A stretch of DNA of 64,000 nucleotides from Plotosus lineatus (Eukaryota; Chordata; Actinopteri; Siluriformes; Plotosidae), in NCBI GenBank assembly GCA_024760905.1, contig CM045729.1:58313580-58377579 (forward strand), given 5' to 3'. Below, piece by piece: positions 48,160 to 61,524 of this stretch. Numbering within the stretch: position 1 is the first letter of the stretch; every line of letters starts with the position of its first letter. The notes under the pieces are model-generated. The model worked only from the letters and a program-made list of their open reading frames with translations. It ran no database searches and had not been told where the DNA came from. The position numbers were made by a program, and so were the translations under genes.

Positions 48160-49038
48160 AGAGACAGAAAGAGTGATGTGACATTTCACTTTGTTACAAT
48201 CTATTTATGAACAACCACAATATCTCTAGAAATATGCCATCAATGTTTATGCATGCCAGCTAATCTGAATATGTCAGTGGAGTTCTGCAGCTAAATAATT
48301 TATAGACAGTACAAATCCATTTTTAATATTGCATATGTTTTACTAGATTAAACTTTACAAGTTATTATGTTTTATCACTAAAAAATATGTTTTTCTCTTT
48401 CTCACATCATTCTTCACACCTCAAGTTCGCACTTCCACCTGATGCATCTTAACTGTTTAGATGCAGTCAAGTACATCTACAGGATGTGTCAAAGTGTTGG
48501 TTGAAATTCTCACGATATGATAATGATAATCTCAAAAAGCATCTTACTTATGCATTAAAAAAAAAATCTCATTTTATCTTCGCCTATCATGAATTTTAAA
48601 AAACTGCCAGTCTATGAACTATTATCGAGACCGATAATACCTCATCTATATGCTTTTAGTGGCATGCAGAAATGTTCTTGCATCTATTTCTTTTGCACTG
48701 ATTTTTTTTCCTTGCACTGATTTTTTTTTCACAGAAAGGGCTGACGTTTCATTACATAGTTGAACCACTCATCTAAAATATATATCAAGTCAATATGGTT
48801 CCATATTCTTTTATTATTACTGTGTTTTATGATGTTATCATTTTTAAAAAATAACTTATGAAATTATTTTTCAGCATGAGCCGTTGTGTATGATAGTGTC
48901 TTAGCTTGCTGGCTATCTTTAAAATGAATTCAAAAAGAAAGTACTTCTGTAAATCCTTACAGACATGCAAGTCTCTCTGTAAATATGAGGCTGTGTGCAT
49001 ACAACATGCATATGTGAGGCCTATACTGATCCAACATG
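48160..49038. other. Unassigned region upstream of the P2RY8 coding exon
   Basis: AT-rich, probably P2RY8 5' intron. A non-coding first exon may lie here or further right, but I could not place it. Confidence 0.45.
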
Positions 49039-49393
49039 CAGTGGGGCCCAAAGGTCTGAGAACACTGAATAAATTGAAAATGAACAATTTTGTAATTTTC
49101 AATCTTTTAAAATAAAAATACTGTAATACAAAAAACAGAAATGTGGAGCAATATGTTGCACAATTTCTCGTTTCTGTTTTTCATAGAGTCGAGTTATGCA
49201 TAAGCCTTCCACTAACTCGTGTGTTCGAGCAATACTCCAATGAATTTGGTCTAACTTGGCGTCAACATAAGGTTTTCTAAAAACATCTGCATCCTGTCTG
49301 AGCTTGAGTTGATCGTTCAAATACAAAGAATGTATTGATGTATATCTTGAGAAGTTCGCCAAATCAGGACCACAAACACTTGCATATAACCAC

Positions 49394-49432
<39 letters not shown>

Positions 49433-49730
49433 CACACAAATTCACACTTAGAGGTAGTATGGAACCACCAATTAGCCCAATGTGCGTGTGCTTTGACTGT
49501 TGGAAGAAACCAGAATAAACTGAGGTAACACCGGGAGAGCATGCAATCTCCACAGAGAGACACCTGTGACTCAACCCCAAGACTTTCTCGTGAAGTGGGT
49601 GTGCTAACCACTATGCCACCATGTCTGCCAGCTGATTATGTTATTTATCGTTAAAACATTTGTATTTAATTGAAAAAGAATAGCAAACACAAGCATTTCA
49701 TTAGTAATTTTAGACTTTTGAGCCCCACTG
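49039..49730 (+). mobile_element. Tc1/mariner-type MITE interrupted by a SINE
   Basis: The left end CAGTGGGGCCCAAAGGTCTG and the right end AGACTTTTGAGCCCCACTG are inverted repeats, with TA following the right end. A SINE (49440-49622, minus) and a CA microsatellite (49381-49437) are inside. Confidence 0.8.
49440..49622 (-). repeat. tRNA-derived SINE nested in the MITE at 49039-49730
   Basis: Plus-strand phrases ACACCGGGAGAGCATGCAAT and TGTGCTAACCACTATGCCAC are the reversed body and tRNA head of the 51131-51325 family. Confidence 0.7.
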
Positions 49731-49736
49731 TATACA

Positions 49737-49739
<3 letters not shown>

Positions 49740-49785
<46 letters not shown>
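49740..49785. repeat. (AT)n microsatellite
   Basis: A pure AT run beside the Tc1-type MITE. A CA run follows at 49945-49980. Between 49986 and 50711 no gene or repeat is recognised. Confidence 0.9.
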
Positions 49786-49791
<6 letters not shown>

Positions 49792-49941
49792 TATGTCCGA
49801 GATCAATCACATCAAGTATGAGTGTGGAAAATAAAGCAAAGCAACCTGCATGATTTGCATAATTTACTACCACATTTGATTTCCAGCACAATTCATTTAA
49901 CAAATCATGATACCTTTTGTTTATCGTACTCATCAATATTA

Positions 49942-49983
<42 letters not shown>

Positions 49984-50714
49984 TGAAAACTAATTGTTTA
50001 CTTTTTTCAAATAAAATCTCGTACCATGTCTTTGTGTTTGTGGCTGAAAGTCTCTTTCAGTGTACTTACCTATTTGAGCACATGTAGACTCCCACGTGTT
50101 CCAGACCGTTAACGTGCACTGACTGTTACAATCAGGAAACAACTTGTACTAAGATCTGTGTCTGTTGGTAGAGAGAGGAAGTGCGTCATCTCACACTTCT
50201 CAAATTCACAGTTTGGGCAAAAATCTATGCAAGACCAGAGAAGAGATGAACACAATTCAAACGGTACATCAGTACAACACAGCCTAAACTGTGCATTTTG
50301 ATGAAACTTGATCGCCTGTGTTGCATATGGCACACCATAGATGATCCATGACTTCATGTACATCTTTTTTACTTTCTTTAATTTTTTAACGTAGAACAAC
50401 TATAGCCTTTATTTACTGTAAAGTCATCACAAAATGACACCCACTCTCATTATTTGCAGCACTTGACTATCAATTATGCAAAGGTACTTTCAAAGTGTAC
50501 AAAGGTGAGGATGTGGGAAAGGAAGACATGCCACACTAACTGTAGCATGCACAGAACAATCTTAACACACTCAGCAGAATGCTTTTAGACAGTCTCCATC
50601 AAAATAGAATAATTTATAACAACTTCCAGTAGAAACTATTTTATGTGACATTTTTATTGTAAAATGAAATAAAATTAGGTTCGCATTCATTTTTTCCTTG
50701 CTTTTAGTGTACAG

Positions 50715-51574
50715 TTGTGCTCAAAAGTTTACATAGCCTCGTATAATTTATGATTTTCTAGTCATTTTTAGAGAATACGAATGAAAAGGCACAATGTCAG
50801 GCACAATGCGTGATGTCATTTATTATCAAACAATTGTTTTTGTTCTTTTTAAGTGATAATGACCAAAGAAACTAACCAAATCACCCTGACAAAAAGTTTA
50901 CATACTCTCAATCTTAATAACATGTACTGTCCCCCTTAACATCATGACAGCTTGAAATCTTTTGTAGTAGCTGTGATCGAGACATTTTACTTTCTCAGAT
51001 GGTAAACGTGCTCATTCTTTTTGGCAAAAAAAAATAGCCACTCCAGAACCTTTCACTTTGCTCTGTTGTAGCCAATGACTTGTTGATTAGGCCTTGTGTT
51101 TACGACAATATTCATGTTCATGTTTCCAGGATGGCGGCACGGTGGCATAGTGGTTAGCACGTCCGCCTCACAGCAAGCAGGCCTGGGGTCAATTCCCGAC
51201 ATGGGTGTTTCTGTGTGGAGTTTGCATGTTCTCCCCGTGCTTGCATAGGTTTCCTCTGGGTACTTTGGTTTCCTCCCACAGTCCAAAAACATGCACAGTA
51301 GGTTAACTGGCTGTTCCAACTAATCCTTTCATAATTTGTTAGCTTTCCCCATGCATTGGAATCCAGCAGCGTCAGTGAAGCACTGGCTGTAACGTACAGG
51401 GGTCATTTGGTTAGTCTTTTGTTGTCATTATGATTTAACAATGAACAAATTGAGATAAAATTTGAGGAAAAAAATGGCTTCATGCAATCAGTAACTATAA
51501 ACAAAAGAAAAAAATATATTACCATTCATCATATTCTTTGAAAAATGGCCAGAATGAAAACTTTTAAGCACAAC
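50715..51574 (+). mobile_element. Tc1-type MITE with TA target duplication, containing a SINE
   Basis: The left end CAGTTGTGCTCAAAAGTTTA and the right end AAAACTTTTAAGCACAACTG are inverted repeats, each flanked by TA. A SINE at 51131-51325 has landed inside. No transposase frame is present. Confidence 0.85.
51131..51325 (+). repeat. tRNA-derived SINE, well-preserved reference copy
   Basis: GGCGGCACGGTGGCATAGTG starts the head, with AGCACGTCCGCCTCACAGCA next and B-box-like GGTCAATTCCC. The body TGTGTGGAGTTTGCATGTTC and TTTCCTCCCACAGTCC is shared by the copies at 2873, 27425, 49440, 51680, 56350 and 61915. Confidence 0.8.
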
Positions 51575-51679
51575 TGTAAGTAGAAGAACTTTTAAATATT
51601 AATACTGCTCGGTGATATCGAACTTGAGGTTATAATACTTTCTAGCCAACTAGAGTTTAGCACTGTAGTCATGAAACAT

Positions 51680-51915
51680 GGCCTGTCCGGAGTCCGCATG
51701 TGCCTCGTGTTTCATTAACATGCTTGCATGGGTTTCCAGTAAGCCAAAGACATGCACACCATGCTAACTGGATGTTTCTAATTGCCCTAAGCGTGCGCGT
51801 GTGAATGGTTGTGTGTATTGCCCTGAAATGGACTCTTAAGCTGTTCAGGATGTACTCTGCCTTCACTCAGAGTCAGCTAAGATAGGCTTCAGCCTCCATT
51901 CAAACCTAAAAGGTA
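51680..51915 (+). repeat. tRNA-derived SINE, headless and decayed
   Basis: It keeps TGCATGGGTTTCCAGTAAGC, GTGTGAATGGTTGTGTGTAT and the tail TCAGCTAAGATAGGCTTCAG. Confidence 0.6.
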
Positions 51916-52199
51916 GTCAATTTGCAAATCCCATATTTTTTAGTCATGAGCCTAAGATATTCACATTAGAATGTGATATTAAGTATGTGCAAGGAAAAAG
52001 GAATAAGTTGTGTGTTTTCATTAAAACAAATGTTTGTCCACCTTTGTGGCTTTTTTTGTTGTATTTATACATAAATGCAAGTAATTTCAAAGGGTCTTTG
52101 AATCAAGTAACTTTTTTATTTTTATTTTTATTATGTAAATAAATAATAATAATTTAAAAACAATGACAGCATAACTCAAGAAGTAAACAAATTCATTCA

Positions 52200-52335
52200 T
52201 TCATTCATTCATTCATTTCTAAACTGATTAATCCTAATTAGGGTGACAGAAAGGCTGGCGCCCATCTCAGTCAACTCTGGGCAAGGGAAGATTACATCCA
52301 GGACTTCTCTCGAGGCCATCGCAGTGCAATGTACA
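52200..52335 (-). repeat. SINE 3' end with (ATTC)n
   Basis: An ATTC run at 52192-52216, then AACTGATTAATCCTAATTAG and GCGCCCATCTCAGTCAACTC, the tail of the family at 645-930 and 19528-19860. Confidence 0.65.
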
Positions 52336-52361
52336 CAAATTACAAAAGGAAAAACACCACC

Positions 52362-52376
52362 AATACCACCACCACC

Positions 52377-52408
<32 letters not shown>

Positions 52409-52428
52409 CAACAATAACAGTAATTATG

Positions 52429-52515
<87 letters not shown>
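52362..52515. repeat. (ACC)n(AAC)n(AAT)n compound trinucleotide array
   Basis: Three trinucleotide blocks follow one another: ACC, AAC, then a long AAT tract with small interruptions. It starts right after a SINE 3' end, a common place for microsatellites to arise. Homopolymer-like open frames here are artefacts. Confidence 0.95.
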
Positions 52516-52516
<1 letters not shown>

Positions 52517-52569
52517 TCATTCATTTAGTCATCTTTTTTCTGAACTACTTACTGAAAGTACTCACTGAA

Positions 52570-53475
52570 CAGAATCTGTTGAGTGGATATGTTGCGTGGG
52601 TAAAGCACTGTGTGATAGGTGAATGTTAAATCAGAAGAATGTAGAACAGCTTCCTTGTTTTTCAGCTGCATGGTAAATGAAAATACGTGATTAACACTGT
52701 TGATTCTATAATGTACAGAAAAACACATTATGTGTTAAATCATTTTGGTATTTAAACTTGTTGTGTGATTCTACACTGTGGACTCTGTGCAGAATCATTG
52801 TACATACAACACAAAGCAAACAGGTATCATTCTGTCAGCCTTAAAATGAAGCAGATCAAATTTCTTTGCTTTATCAAAACTGAACAATTGATTTAAAGCA
52901 GAAGTGACATTTGATTCTTGTTCATGTTAAGAAAATTCTATAAGTAATTTGTGTACTGTTATGAAATTTATACAATCAGCTTGTTCCCAACTTGTGAAAA
53001 AAAATCCTTACTGTTAAGTGTGTGGCAAATCAGTTAACCCTATTCACTCATATCCTGTTACCATCATGTTTCACTGTGCATTTGGTTGAAAGTTGACTCA
53101 GGCGTGGTCATACAGAAAACATGAGTCTGGTTTCGCTTAAGGTTTTTTAGATAATTAAGGGGGATTTTCCTTGCCGCCATCTCCACAGGTTTGCTCATTA
53201 AGATGTGAGGGTTTGAGGAAGTAATATTTAAATTCTTTTTCAAATTTGTTTTTATGATAAAAGGCGGCAACAATGTCAATTGTAAAAAGTGCTATATAAA
53301 GGAAATAAAATTGAATTGAATGACAGCTTACTTGTGGACAGGATTCAACTTAAAACTCCTCACATCATTACTGCTAATAATGTGAAGTGGTGCAAGTTAT
53401 GTCCTGTCTAAATGTAAGCTCAGTCATTATTACTTTTATTTGTATTGCGTTTTTACAATTGACAGCACTATACCA
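52570..53475. other. Unassigned intergenic stretch
   Basis: AT-rich spacer with a short polyadenylation-like end near 53290-53320 (AAGTGCTATATAAAGG, GAAATAAAATTGAATTG), which resembles the 3' end of a fish repeat. No gene is supported. Confidence 0.45.
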
Positions 53476-53477
53476 CA

Positions 53478-53478
<1 letters not shown>

Positions 53479-53522
<44 letters not shown>
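53479..53522. repeat. (CA)n microsatellite
   Basis: A clean CA run just left of the antisense R2/Hero-like LINE. Confidence 0.95.
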
Positions 53523-53524
<2 letters not shown>

Positions 53525-53599
53525 TACATAAGCATACATACATGTATAGTTTCTGAAATCATCCATGATGCATCGCTATGCAAAGCTTTGTGGGCTTTG

Positions 53600-55490
53600 T
53601 GACATCTGCAACTCTGGGCAGATAGTTACTTCGTCTGCTTCTATGCCTAGTCTGCATCTTCAGCAGGTACCTCAGGGTCGTCAGCGTTTCATCCCTAAAC
53701 CTGAACGCGTCCCCCTAGTGGAGACAGAAACTGTCTTCACCTGCAGACTGGCTTCTGGCTGCATGTTTTGAAGATCTGATGTAGGCGTAAACACACACTA
53801 CTTTCTTGACTTGATTGGCTGGATGCTGCTGAGGCACATTGTAGGTGCATCCACATGCTACTCCCCTGGCTTCTGATTGGCTGAGATCCATGCTTCCCTC
53901 CTTTTCATCCATAGCCATCCCAAGCTTGACTCTGCTGAGGCACTTACGGCCTTGATTGCCTTCTTTGTAGTGGTAGGGGAAAGATCTAACCTGTAAAGTG
54001 AGCTCCTTGTTGTTGATGCGACGAAGCCCCTTCATCCAACCTCAACTGGCATCAGGCTTGCTCGCCACCCTTTGACTTTGTGTGCTTCGTCTACCAAGTC
54101 CTGGTACTTTGCTGCTTTCAGCTCGTGAGAAATGTCGAGTCTATCCTCCCACGGGACTGTGAGCTCTACTATGTGGATGTTTTTTTTTCTCCCGCGATAG
54201 TAGCAACATGTCTGGGTGCTTTGAAATGACTGCTATATCAGTTGGAAATTCTAGCTTCTTCTGCACATCCACAATAAGCTGCCAGTCAGAGGCTGTAGAT
54301 ATAAGTGAGCTTGATTTTGCAGACTTGCTGGGTGTGGTCTTCTCACCTTCTTTCAGGAACTGTATAAATTCTACTGTGTCCTGTTTGCTCTGGCGGCTTG
54401 CTTCCCTTCTCTGCTGATCCACTACTGCAGCAATTTCTCTAAGAACATTGTCCTGCCTCCATCTGTACCTCCCTTCTCCTAGAGCTATCGGACAAGCTGT
54501 CATGATATGATGCAGAGAGCAGTTGTTCCCTTTACACAGAGAGCATGAAGCATCTTCTTCTTTCCCCCAAATACACAAGTTGGAAGGTGTTGGAGCAGGT
54601 CTGACATTGCGTGGAGTAAGAAGCTAAGCTGTCCTTGGTCAGTAGTCCATAGGTCCTTTCAGGTTAGTGGGAATTGGAGAGCTGACTCCCACCTGGTTAA
54701 GCTACCTTGGCTCCCTAAACTGACTGCCCTTACAAACTTCTTGTGTTCTTCTTCCTTTCTCGTGTGCTGCACAATCATGTCTCTTTTTGTCTTGTGTTGT
54801 CTGCTGTGCTCCAATGGCTCTTCCCATAGTTGCCAAGGCCCAATCGTCCTTTACAAACTGTTCCTACTACTTCTTGGTGACGTGGGTCTTCCTCTGCCAC
54901 TAGGACTGCTTTATGTGGGTTCCATTTCTTGCCAGTCTTTACAGCCTCTCCTGCATGATACACTAATATGTCTTTGGATAAGCACAGTGTAGAAATGGCT
55001 CGCACTTTTGCAGTCTGGACTTCCTCAGTCACAGATGACAGAGGTAAACTAAGCTTGGCAGACCTGCTGTAGAGATTAACAGTGCTGAAGCTTGGTGGAA
55101 CCCCCAGCCACTTGCAGAGGAATCTTGCAGAGCCACTTGCAGAGGAATCACTTTAAGGCGACCTAAGAGATGACTTGCATCGATTGCCTGCAACCATTTC
55201 TTTACTGCCTTGGGGGTGTCTTTGCTGTTGTTCAGATCAGTCAGTGAATGGTCAAAGCATTTTCCTAGGCATTTAATGCTTTCATCCTGGATCTTGGGAA
55301 TCTTCTCGTCTTGAATGATAAAGATATGTGATGCAATACTGATGAGTTGGCATGGTGCGTCTGGTGTTGTAAAGGTTTTGGTACCTTTCTTCGCCTTCTC
55401 TGCTCTATTGTAACCTTGGTTTTCCCAACTGTCACTTGCCATTTTGGACGATCCATAACATCTTCTTCGAGGTGGTGTCATCTACTGTGT
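53600..55490 (-). mobile_element. Non-LTR retrotransposon, tentatively R2/Hero-like, 3' half, antisense
   Basis: Same family as 36130-38995. Minus-strand frames give SIKCLGKCFDHSLTDLNNSK (55029-55481), a TGKKWNPHKAVLVAEEDPRH segment, then the CCHC block CSLCKGNNCSLHHIMTACP with LGEGRYRWRQDNVLREIA (54141-54578). The C-terminal ASDWQLIVDVQKKLEFPTDI and DMLLLSREKK follow. The 5' half with the RT is absent. Several frameshifts. Confidence 0.65.
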
Positions 55491-55494
55491 TCCA

Positions 55495-56010
55495 TAGTTT
55501 TTCATGTGGCGCTTGAGGATGTCCTTGTAAAATAGTTTTTGTGCAACACTTTCGGATTCCTTCACAACGCTCTCCATAGAAGATGACTTTTGCGGGCTAG
55601 GTATGTGGCATCCTTGCCACATGGATGACCCACCTCAGCTGTGAAGCTGTTATTTACCCTTTTGACACTAGTTTGTTTCATGACTTCCACATCAGGTACC
55701 TTATCCTTCCATTTGATTTCAAGCAGTTTTCTGGTGTGACTAAGTAGGATTATGTTAGTTGTTTGATGTGGTATAGAATGATGCATTCGGTGGAGTACAA
55801 AAGTGCTGAAAGAACAGCTGAGTTGTCAATCTTTATCTTTGTGGCCAGTTTGATGCCATGCCTGAACCAAAGTTGCTTGTCTAGCACTCCGAATGCTGTC
55901 CACCGCTGCATCTGAAGAGTTTGTGTCTGTCATAGTGCTGCTGAGATATGTGAAGCAACTGGTTGTTTTAATGGTCTCTACATTAATAATTATGTGGACA
56001 TAATACACCG
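55495..56010 (-). mobile_element. Different LINE, RT C-terminal fragment, antisense
   Basis: The minus strand reads TSCFTYLSSTMTDTNSSDAA and ARQATLVQAWHQTGHKDKD, then LLEIKWKDKVPDVEVMKQTS. This is the post-RT region of an APE-type fish LINE distinct from the other families here. It abuts the R2/Hero-like copy at about 55490. Confidence 0.6.
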
Positions 56011-56349
56011 AATTTAAAGCAGATAACAGGAAAGGAAGTCAGAGGAAGTATATCCATGATGCTCAATTAAAAATCTGATTATAAAGCCATTGCTGTAATT
56101 GTTTTCAATATTTTTGTAGCCCATTTACCTCATTTCTGAACTGCTTTATCTTTTATTAGGATTTCAGTGAGGCTAGAGTTAGGGTTCACCCTGAACAGCA
56201 TGTCAGACCATCACAGAGCCAACATAAGAGTTGTGCCTATATTGATTCAAAAAAATGTCAGTTTGCTATTGGCGAGTACCCTAGTCTCACTGATCTGATG
56301 CAACATGCTAGAACAGTGGTTTCACACAAATTAAGCCACTGGTTTCCAT

Positions 56350-56702
56350 TTACTCACTCACTAAAGCCACTTTAATCCTACTAGGGTTGGGATGAAGCTG
56401 GAACCTATCCTTGTCAACAGTGTGCAAAGGCAGCATACACCTAGAATAGCTCGCCAGACCAGCGCCAACACACACAATTCACAGTAACATCTATTGGCAA
56501 TTTGGAAGAGCCAATTAGCCTAACGTGCATGTCTTTGGACTAAGGGACAAACTTGGAGTACTGAGAGGAAACCCATGCAAGCATGGAGAGAACATGCAAA
56601 CTACATATAGAAATTCCTCAGTCTGGGACTCAAACCCAAGGACTTGAATCCTTCCTGCTGTGAGGCAGATATGCTCATCGCTACTCCAGCATGCCATCCC
56701 TT
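56350..56702 (-). repeat. tRNA-derived SINE, antisense
   Basis: The plus strand runs from TACTCACTCACTAAAGCCAC through AGAGAACATGCAAACTACAT to the reversed head CATCGCTACTCCAGCATGCC. A partial related piece lies at about 56130-56225. From 56703 to 57577 the sequence is AT-rich with nothing assigned. Confidence 0.7.
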
Positions 56703-57577
56703 TTTATTACAGTTAACATTTATTTGACATATGTAAGGTGAATGTTGGTGAATAGTCCCCAAAATTGAATGTCTCATGAACTATCCAGACAGTCACTGAG
56801 CTCTATTTATGAGAAAATAAGAAAACCAAATTAAAGTTTGAACATTATGGTTTATTTTTACATTTTTAAAGCATGACAGTGGTCATGCACAATCTGGGAA
56901 AATCACTTTTTTTATCTTGAAAAAACAATAGTTTATTGCATAGCTTTCTTTGAATAATTTGAGCATTTTATTACATTTCTATGATTTCAAAATTACAAAT
57001 TGTTGCAAACAATGAGCTTTTGTCCACCATTTTGGTTCAAGATGAATCCCAAGTTTGCGAGGTAGATAATGTCGGATATTATAAAGACTACACTAAACTT
57101 GTGTCGTGGATTAAAAAACCATATACAGTACATATTACTTGGGAATGACATGATCTGACTGGTCCACTGTCTCAGTAATGTAATCCATTATTCTGAATGT
57201 ATAACACTTGAATCAAAATTCAACAGAACTGTTAAAAAAAATTCAGTTAGCACCTCAGCAGTATTTTCTTGTTTAAAAGGGCACAGGCCACCTGCGAAGA
57301 CATCATTTTACAGATACCATGTGTCTGTGTAGTACAGGGGTCACCAACACTTTTGACTGTGAGCTGCTTCCTGGGTACCGATTATTACGAAGGGATACCA
57401 GTTGAATACATAATTAATCATGTTAATGATTTTTCACACATAATTACTGACAATGATTTAATAAGGTAGGAAACAGGTAAATATCAATATGCAAAACATT
57501 ATTTCTATAAATCTCTGTAAGTATTTACATTTTCAAATGATCGCTTCAACAACATTTTAACTACACAATAACAATTA

Positions 57578-59975
57578 ACAAAGAGTGGTCATTGGTGCAG
57601 ACTTCAATGGACATGTTGGTGCAGGGAACAGAGGGGACAAGGAAGTGATGGGCAGGTTTGGTATCCAGGACAGAAACACAAAAGGACAGATGCTGATAGA
57701 TTTTGAAAAAAGGATGGAAATGGCTGTGGTGAATACTTTCTTCCAGAAGAGACAGTAGCATTGGGTGACTTATAAAAGTGGAGGTAGGAGCACACAGGTA
57801 AACTACATCTTGTGGAGACGATGTAATTTGAAGGAAGTCAGTGACTGCAAAATAGTAGTGGGTGAGAATGTTGCCAGACAGTATAGGATGGTGGTGTGCA
57901 AGATGACGCTGATGGTGAGAAAGGTGAAGAAGGCAAAGGCAGAGCAGAAGACAAAGTGGTGGAAGCTGAAAAAGGAAGAGTGTCGTGTTGTCTTCAAGGA
58001 GGAGTTGAAACAGGCTTTGAGTGGTCAGGTAGTGCTTCCAGATGCCTGGACAACTACAGCTAATGTGATCAGGTAGACAGGTAGGAGAGAGCTTGGTGTG
58101 TCCTCTGGAAGGAAAGTAGATAAGGAGACTTGGTGGTGGAATGAGGAATTGCAGGAGTGTGTACAAAAGAAGAGGTTAGCTAAGAAGAAGTGGGACATTG
58201 AGAGAGTAAACAGGAGTCCAGCGAGATGCAGCATAAGGTGAAGGTAGCGGTGTCAAAGGCCAAACAGAGGGCATATGATGACTTGTATGATTGGTTAGAC
58301 AGTAAGGAGGGAGAAAATTATTTATACAGGTTGGCACAGCAGAGAAATAGAGATGGGAAGGATGTGCAGCAAGTTAGGGTGATTAAGGACAGAGAGGAAA
58401 ATGCATTGACTGATGACTGAAGTGTGCTGTGAAGATGGAAAGAGTACTTTGAAGAGCTGATGAATGAGAAAAATGAGAGAGAAAAAAGAGTAGAAGAGGT
58501 GACTGTTGAGGACCAGGAAGTAGCAAAGATTAGTAAGGGTGAAGTGAGGAGGGCATTAAAGAGGATGAAGAGTGGAAAGGCAGTTGGTCCTGATGACATA
58601 CCGGTGGAGGTATGGAAGTGTCTAGGAGAGGTAGCGGTAGATTTTCTGACAAGAACATTCAACAATGTCTTAAAGAGTGAGAGGATGCCAGAGGAATGGA
58701 GGCGAAGTGTGCTGGTGCCCATTTTTAAGAACAAGTGAGACATGCAGAGTTGTGGCAACTACAGAGGGACAAAGTTCATGAGCCATACAATGAAGTTATG
58801 GGAAAGAATAGTGGAAGCGAGACTAAGGGCAGAGGTCATTATTTGTGAACAACAGTTTGGTTTCATGTCAAGAAAGAGCACCACAGATGCAAGTTAATAG
58901 AGAAGTACAGAGAAGGTCAGAGGGAGCTGCATTGTGTCTTTGTGGATCTGGAGAAAGCATATTATAAGGTGCCGAGAGAGGAACTGTGGTATTGCATGAG
59001 GAAGTCTGGAGTTGCAGAGGATTATGTTAGAGTGGTGCAGGACATGGACGATAGATGTAACACAGTAGTGAGGTGTGCTGTCGGCATGACAGAGGAGTTC
59101 AAAGTGGAGGTGGGACTGCATCAAGGGTCAGCTCTGAGCCCCTTCTTGTTTGCTATAGTGATGGATAGACATCTACATGGTCTATGATATTTGCAGATGA
59201 CATTGTGATCTGTAGTGAGAGCAGAGAACAAGTGGAGGAAAATCTAGAGAGGTGGAGGTATGCCCTGGAAAGGAGAGGAATGAAGGTTAACCTAAGTAAG
59301 ATAGAATACATGTGTGCGAAGGACAAGGACCAAAGAGGAACGGTGAGGTTAAAGGGAGCAGAGATAAAGAATGTGAAGTATTTTACGTACTTAGGTTCAA
59401 CAATCCAGAGCAATGGCGAGTGTGGAAAAGAGGTGAAGAAGCGTGTGCAGGCAGGTTGGAATGGTTGGAGAAAAGTATCCAGTGTGATGTGTGATAGGAA
59501 GGTATCGGCAAGAATGAAAGGAAAAGTGTACAAGATGGTGATGAGGCCTGTTAGAAACAGTGGCCCTGGGGAAAAGACAGGAGGCAGAGCTGGAGGTAGC
59601 AGAGATGAAAATGTCGAGGTTCTCTTTGGGAGTAATGAGGATGGATAGGATCAGGAATGAGCACATCAGAGGGACAGCACATGTAAGACGTTTTGGAGAC
59701 AAAGTCGGAGAGGCTAGATTGAGATGGTTTGGACATGTACAGAGGAGGGATAGTGAGTATATTGGTAGTAAGATGCTGAGGTTGGAACTACCAGGCAGAA
59801 GGCCTTGAGGAAGACCAAAGAGAAGATTTATGGATGTCGTGAAGGAGGACATGAAGGTAATTGGCGTAAGAGAAGAATATGCAGAGGATAGGGTGAGATG
59901 GAGGCAGATGATTTGCTGTGGTGACCCCTGAAGGGAACAGCCGAAAGGAAAAGAAGAAGAAGAAGAAGAAGAAGA
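57578..59975 (+). mobile_element. RTE-like LINE copy 6, 5'-truncated
   Basis: It begins inside the endonuclease (VVIGADFNGHVGAGNRGDKE in the uncorrected frame). It continues through the linker and RT (58460-58738: EVRRALKRMKSGKAVGPDDI), YYKVPREELWYCMRKSGV, HQGSALSPFLFAIVMD and the intact FADD box at about 59184. The C-terminus has ERRGMKVNLSKIEYM and RWFGHVQRRDSEYIGSKM. The 3' end CCCCTGAAGGGAACAGCC is followed by an AAG run. Several frameshifts are present, but it looks relatively young. Confidence 0.87.
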
Positions 59976-59989
59976 AAAAGCATCAAAAC

Positions 59990-60247
59990 TACTTATATTT
60001 TTATGTGAGGTGTGCATCGGAGTGTATGCGCACGTCTGTATGTGTGTGTGTATTTATATTTTATTTGCATCTTAAGCATTATTTTTGAATGTTTAATTTT
60101 TATTATCAGCATTTATAGTGTTGAATATGTATTTATTGATATTATATACACATATACGTCAGTGGGGGGGGGGTCTGTCCTACTTCGTGGAATTCGGCGA
60201 TCGTGGGGGTCTCCGTCCCAATTAACCACGGAAAGTGAGGGATCCCT
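59990..60247 (+). mobile_element. GGGATCCCT-family MITE, right arm
   Basis: It matches 9402-9664: starts TTTTTATGTGAGGTGTGCAT, has a poly-G run, and ends AAAGTGAGGGATCCCTG followed by TA. Confidence 0.7.
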
Positions 60248-60358
60248 GTATATACACATATATAAATATATATATATCGATATATATAATTTTTAAACAA
60301 ACACACCTGATATCATCTTTACAGCCAGTGATCTCCAATGTGCATTTCACGCACACAA

Positions 60359-61173
<815 letters not shown>

Positions 61174-61524
61174 ATGCATGTTGGAGAGGGGGGGTGGCGA
61201 AGTGCGAAACAAACACAATGCGCAACTCATATGTAAGAGAATATAACATACAATGCAGTTAAAGCATAAGAACAATAAAGATAAGAATTTTCACCTTTGT
61301 GGTGGTGAGCAGTTGGCATACATACATGTTGGAGAGGGATCCATCTTCCATAACAGAGAGCATCCATCTCACCTTTGATGTATAATGGTTAATTATCCAG
61401 AAATAGAGAACCAATTAGATTGTGCATTCCCATGTCGTGTATATTAATATATACTACACACAATACTGAGCATATGAGTACATGAGTACAATCAGAGTAG
61501 AAAAACCTAAATTTCTTCTTTTCC

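Noticed and set aside
52209..52568. Open frames of poly-Tyr, poly-Leu, poly-Asn and poly-Ile
   Set aside because: Translations of the ACC/AAC/AAT array; low-complexity artefacts.
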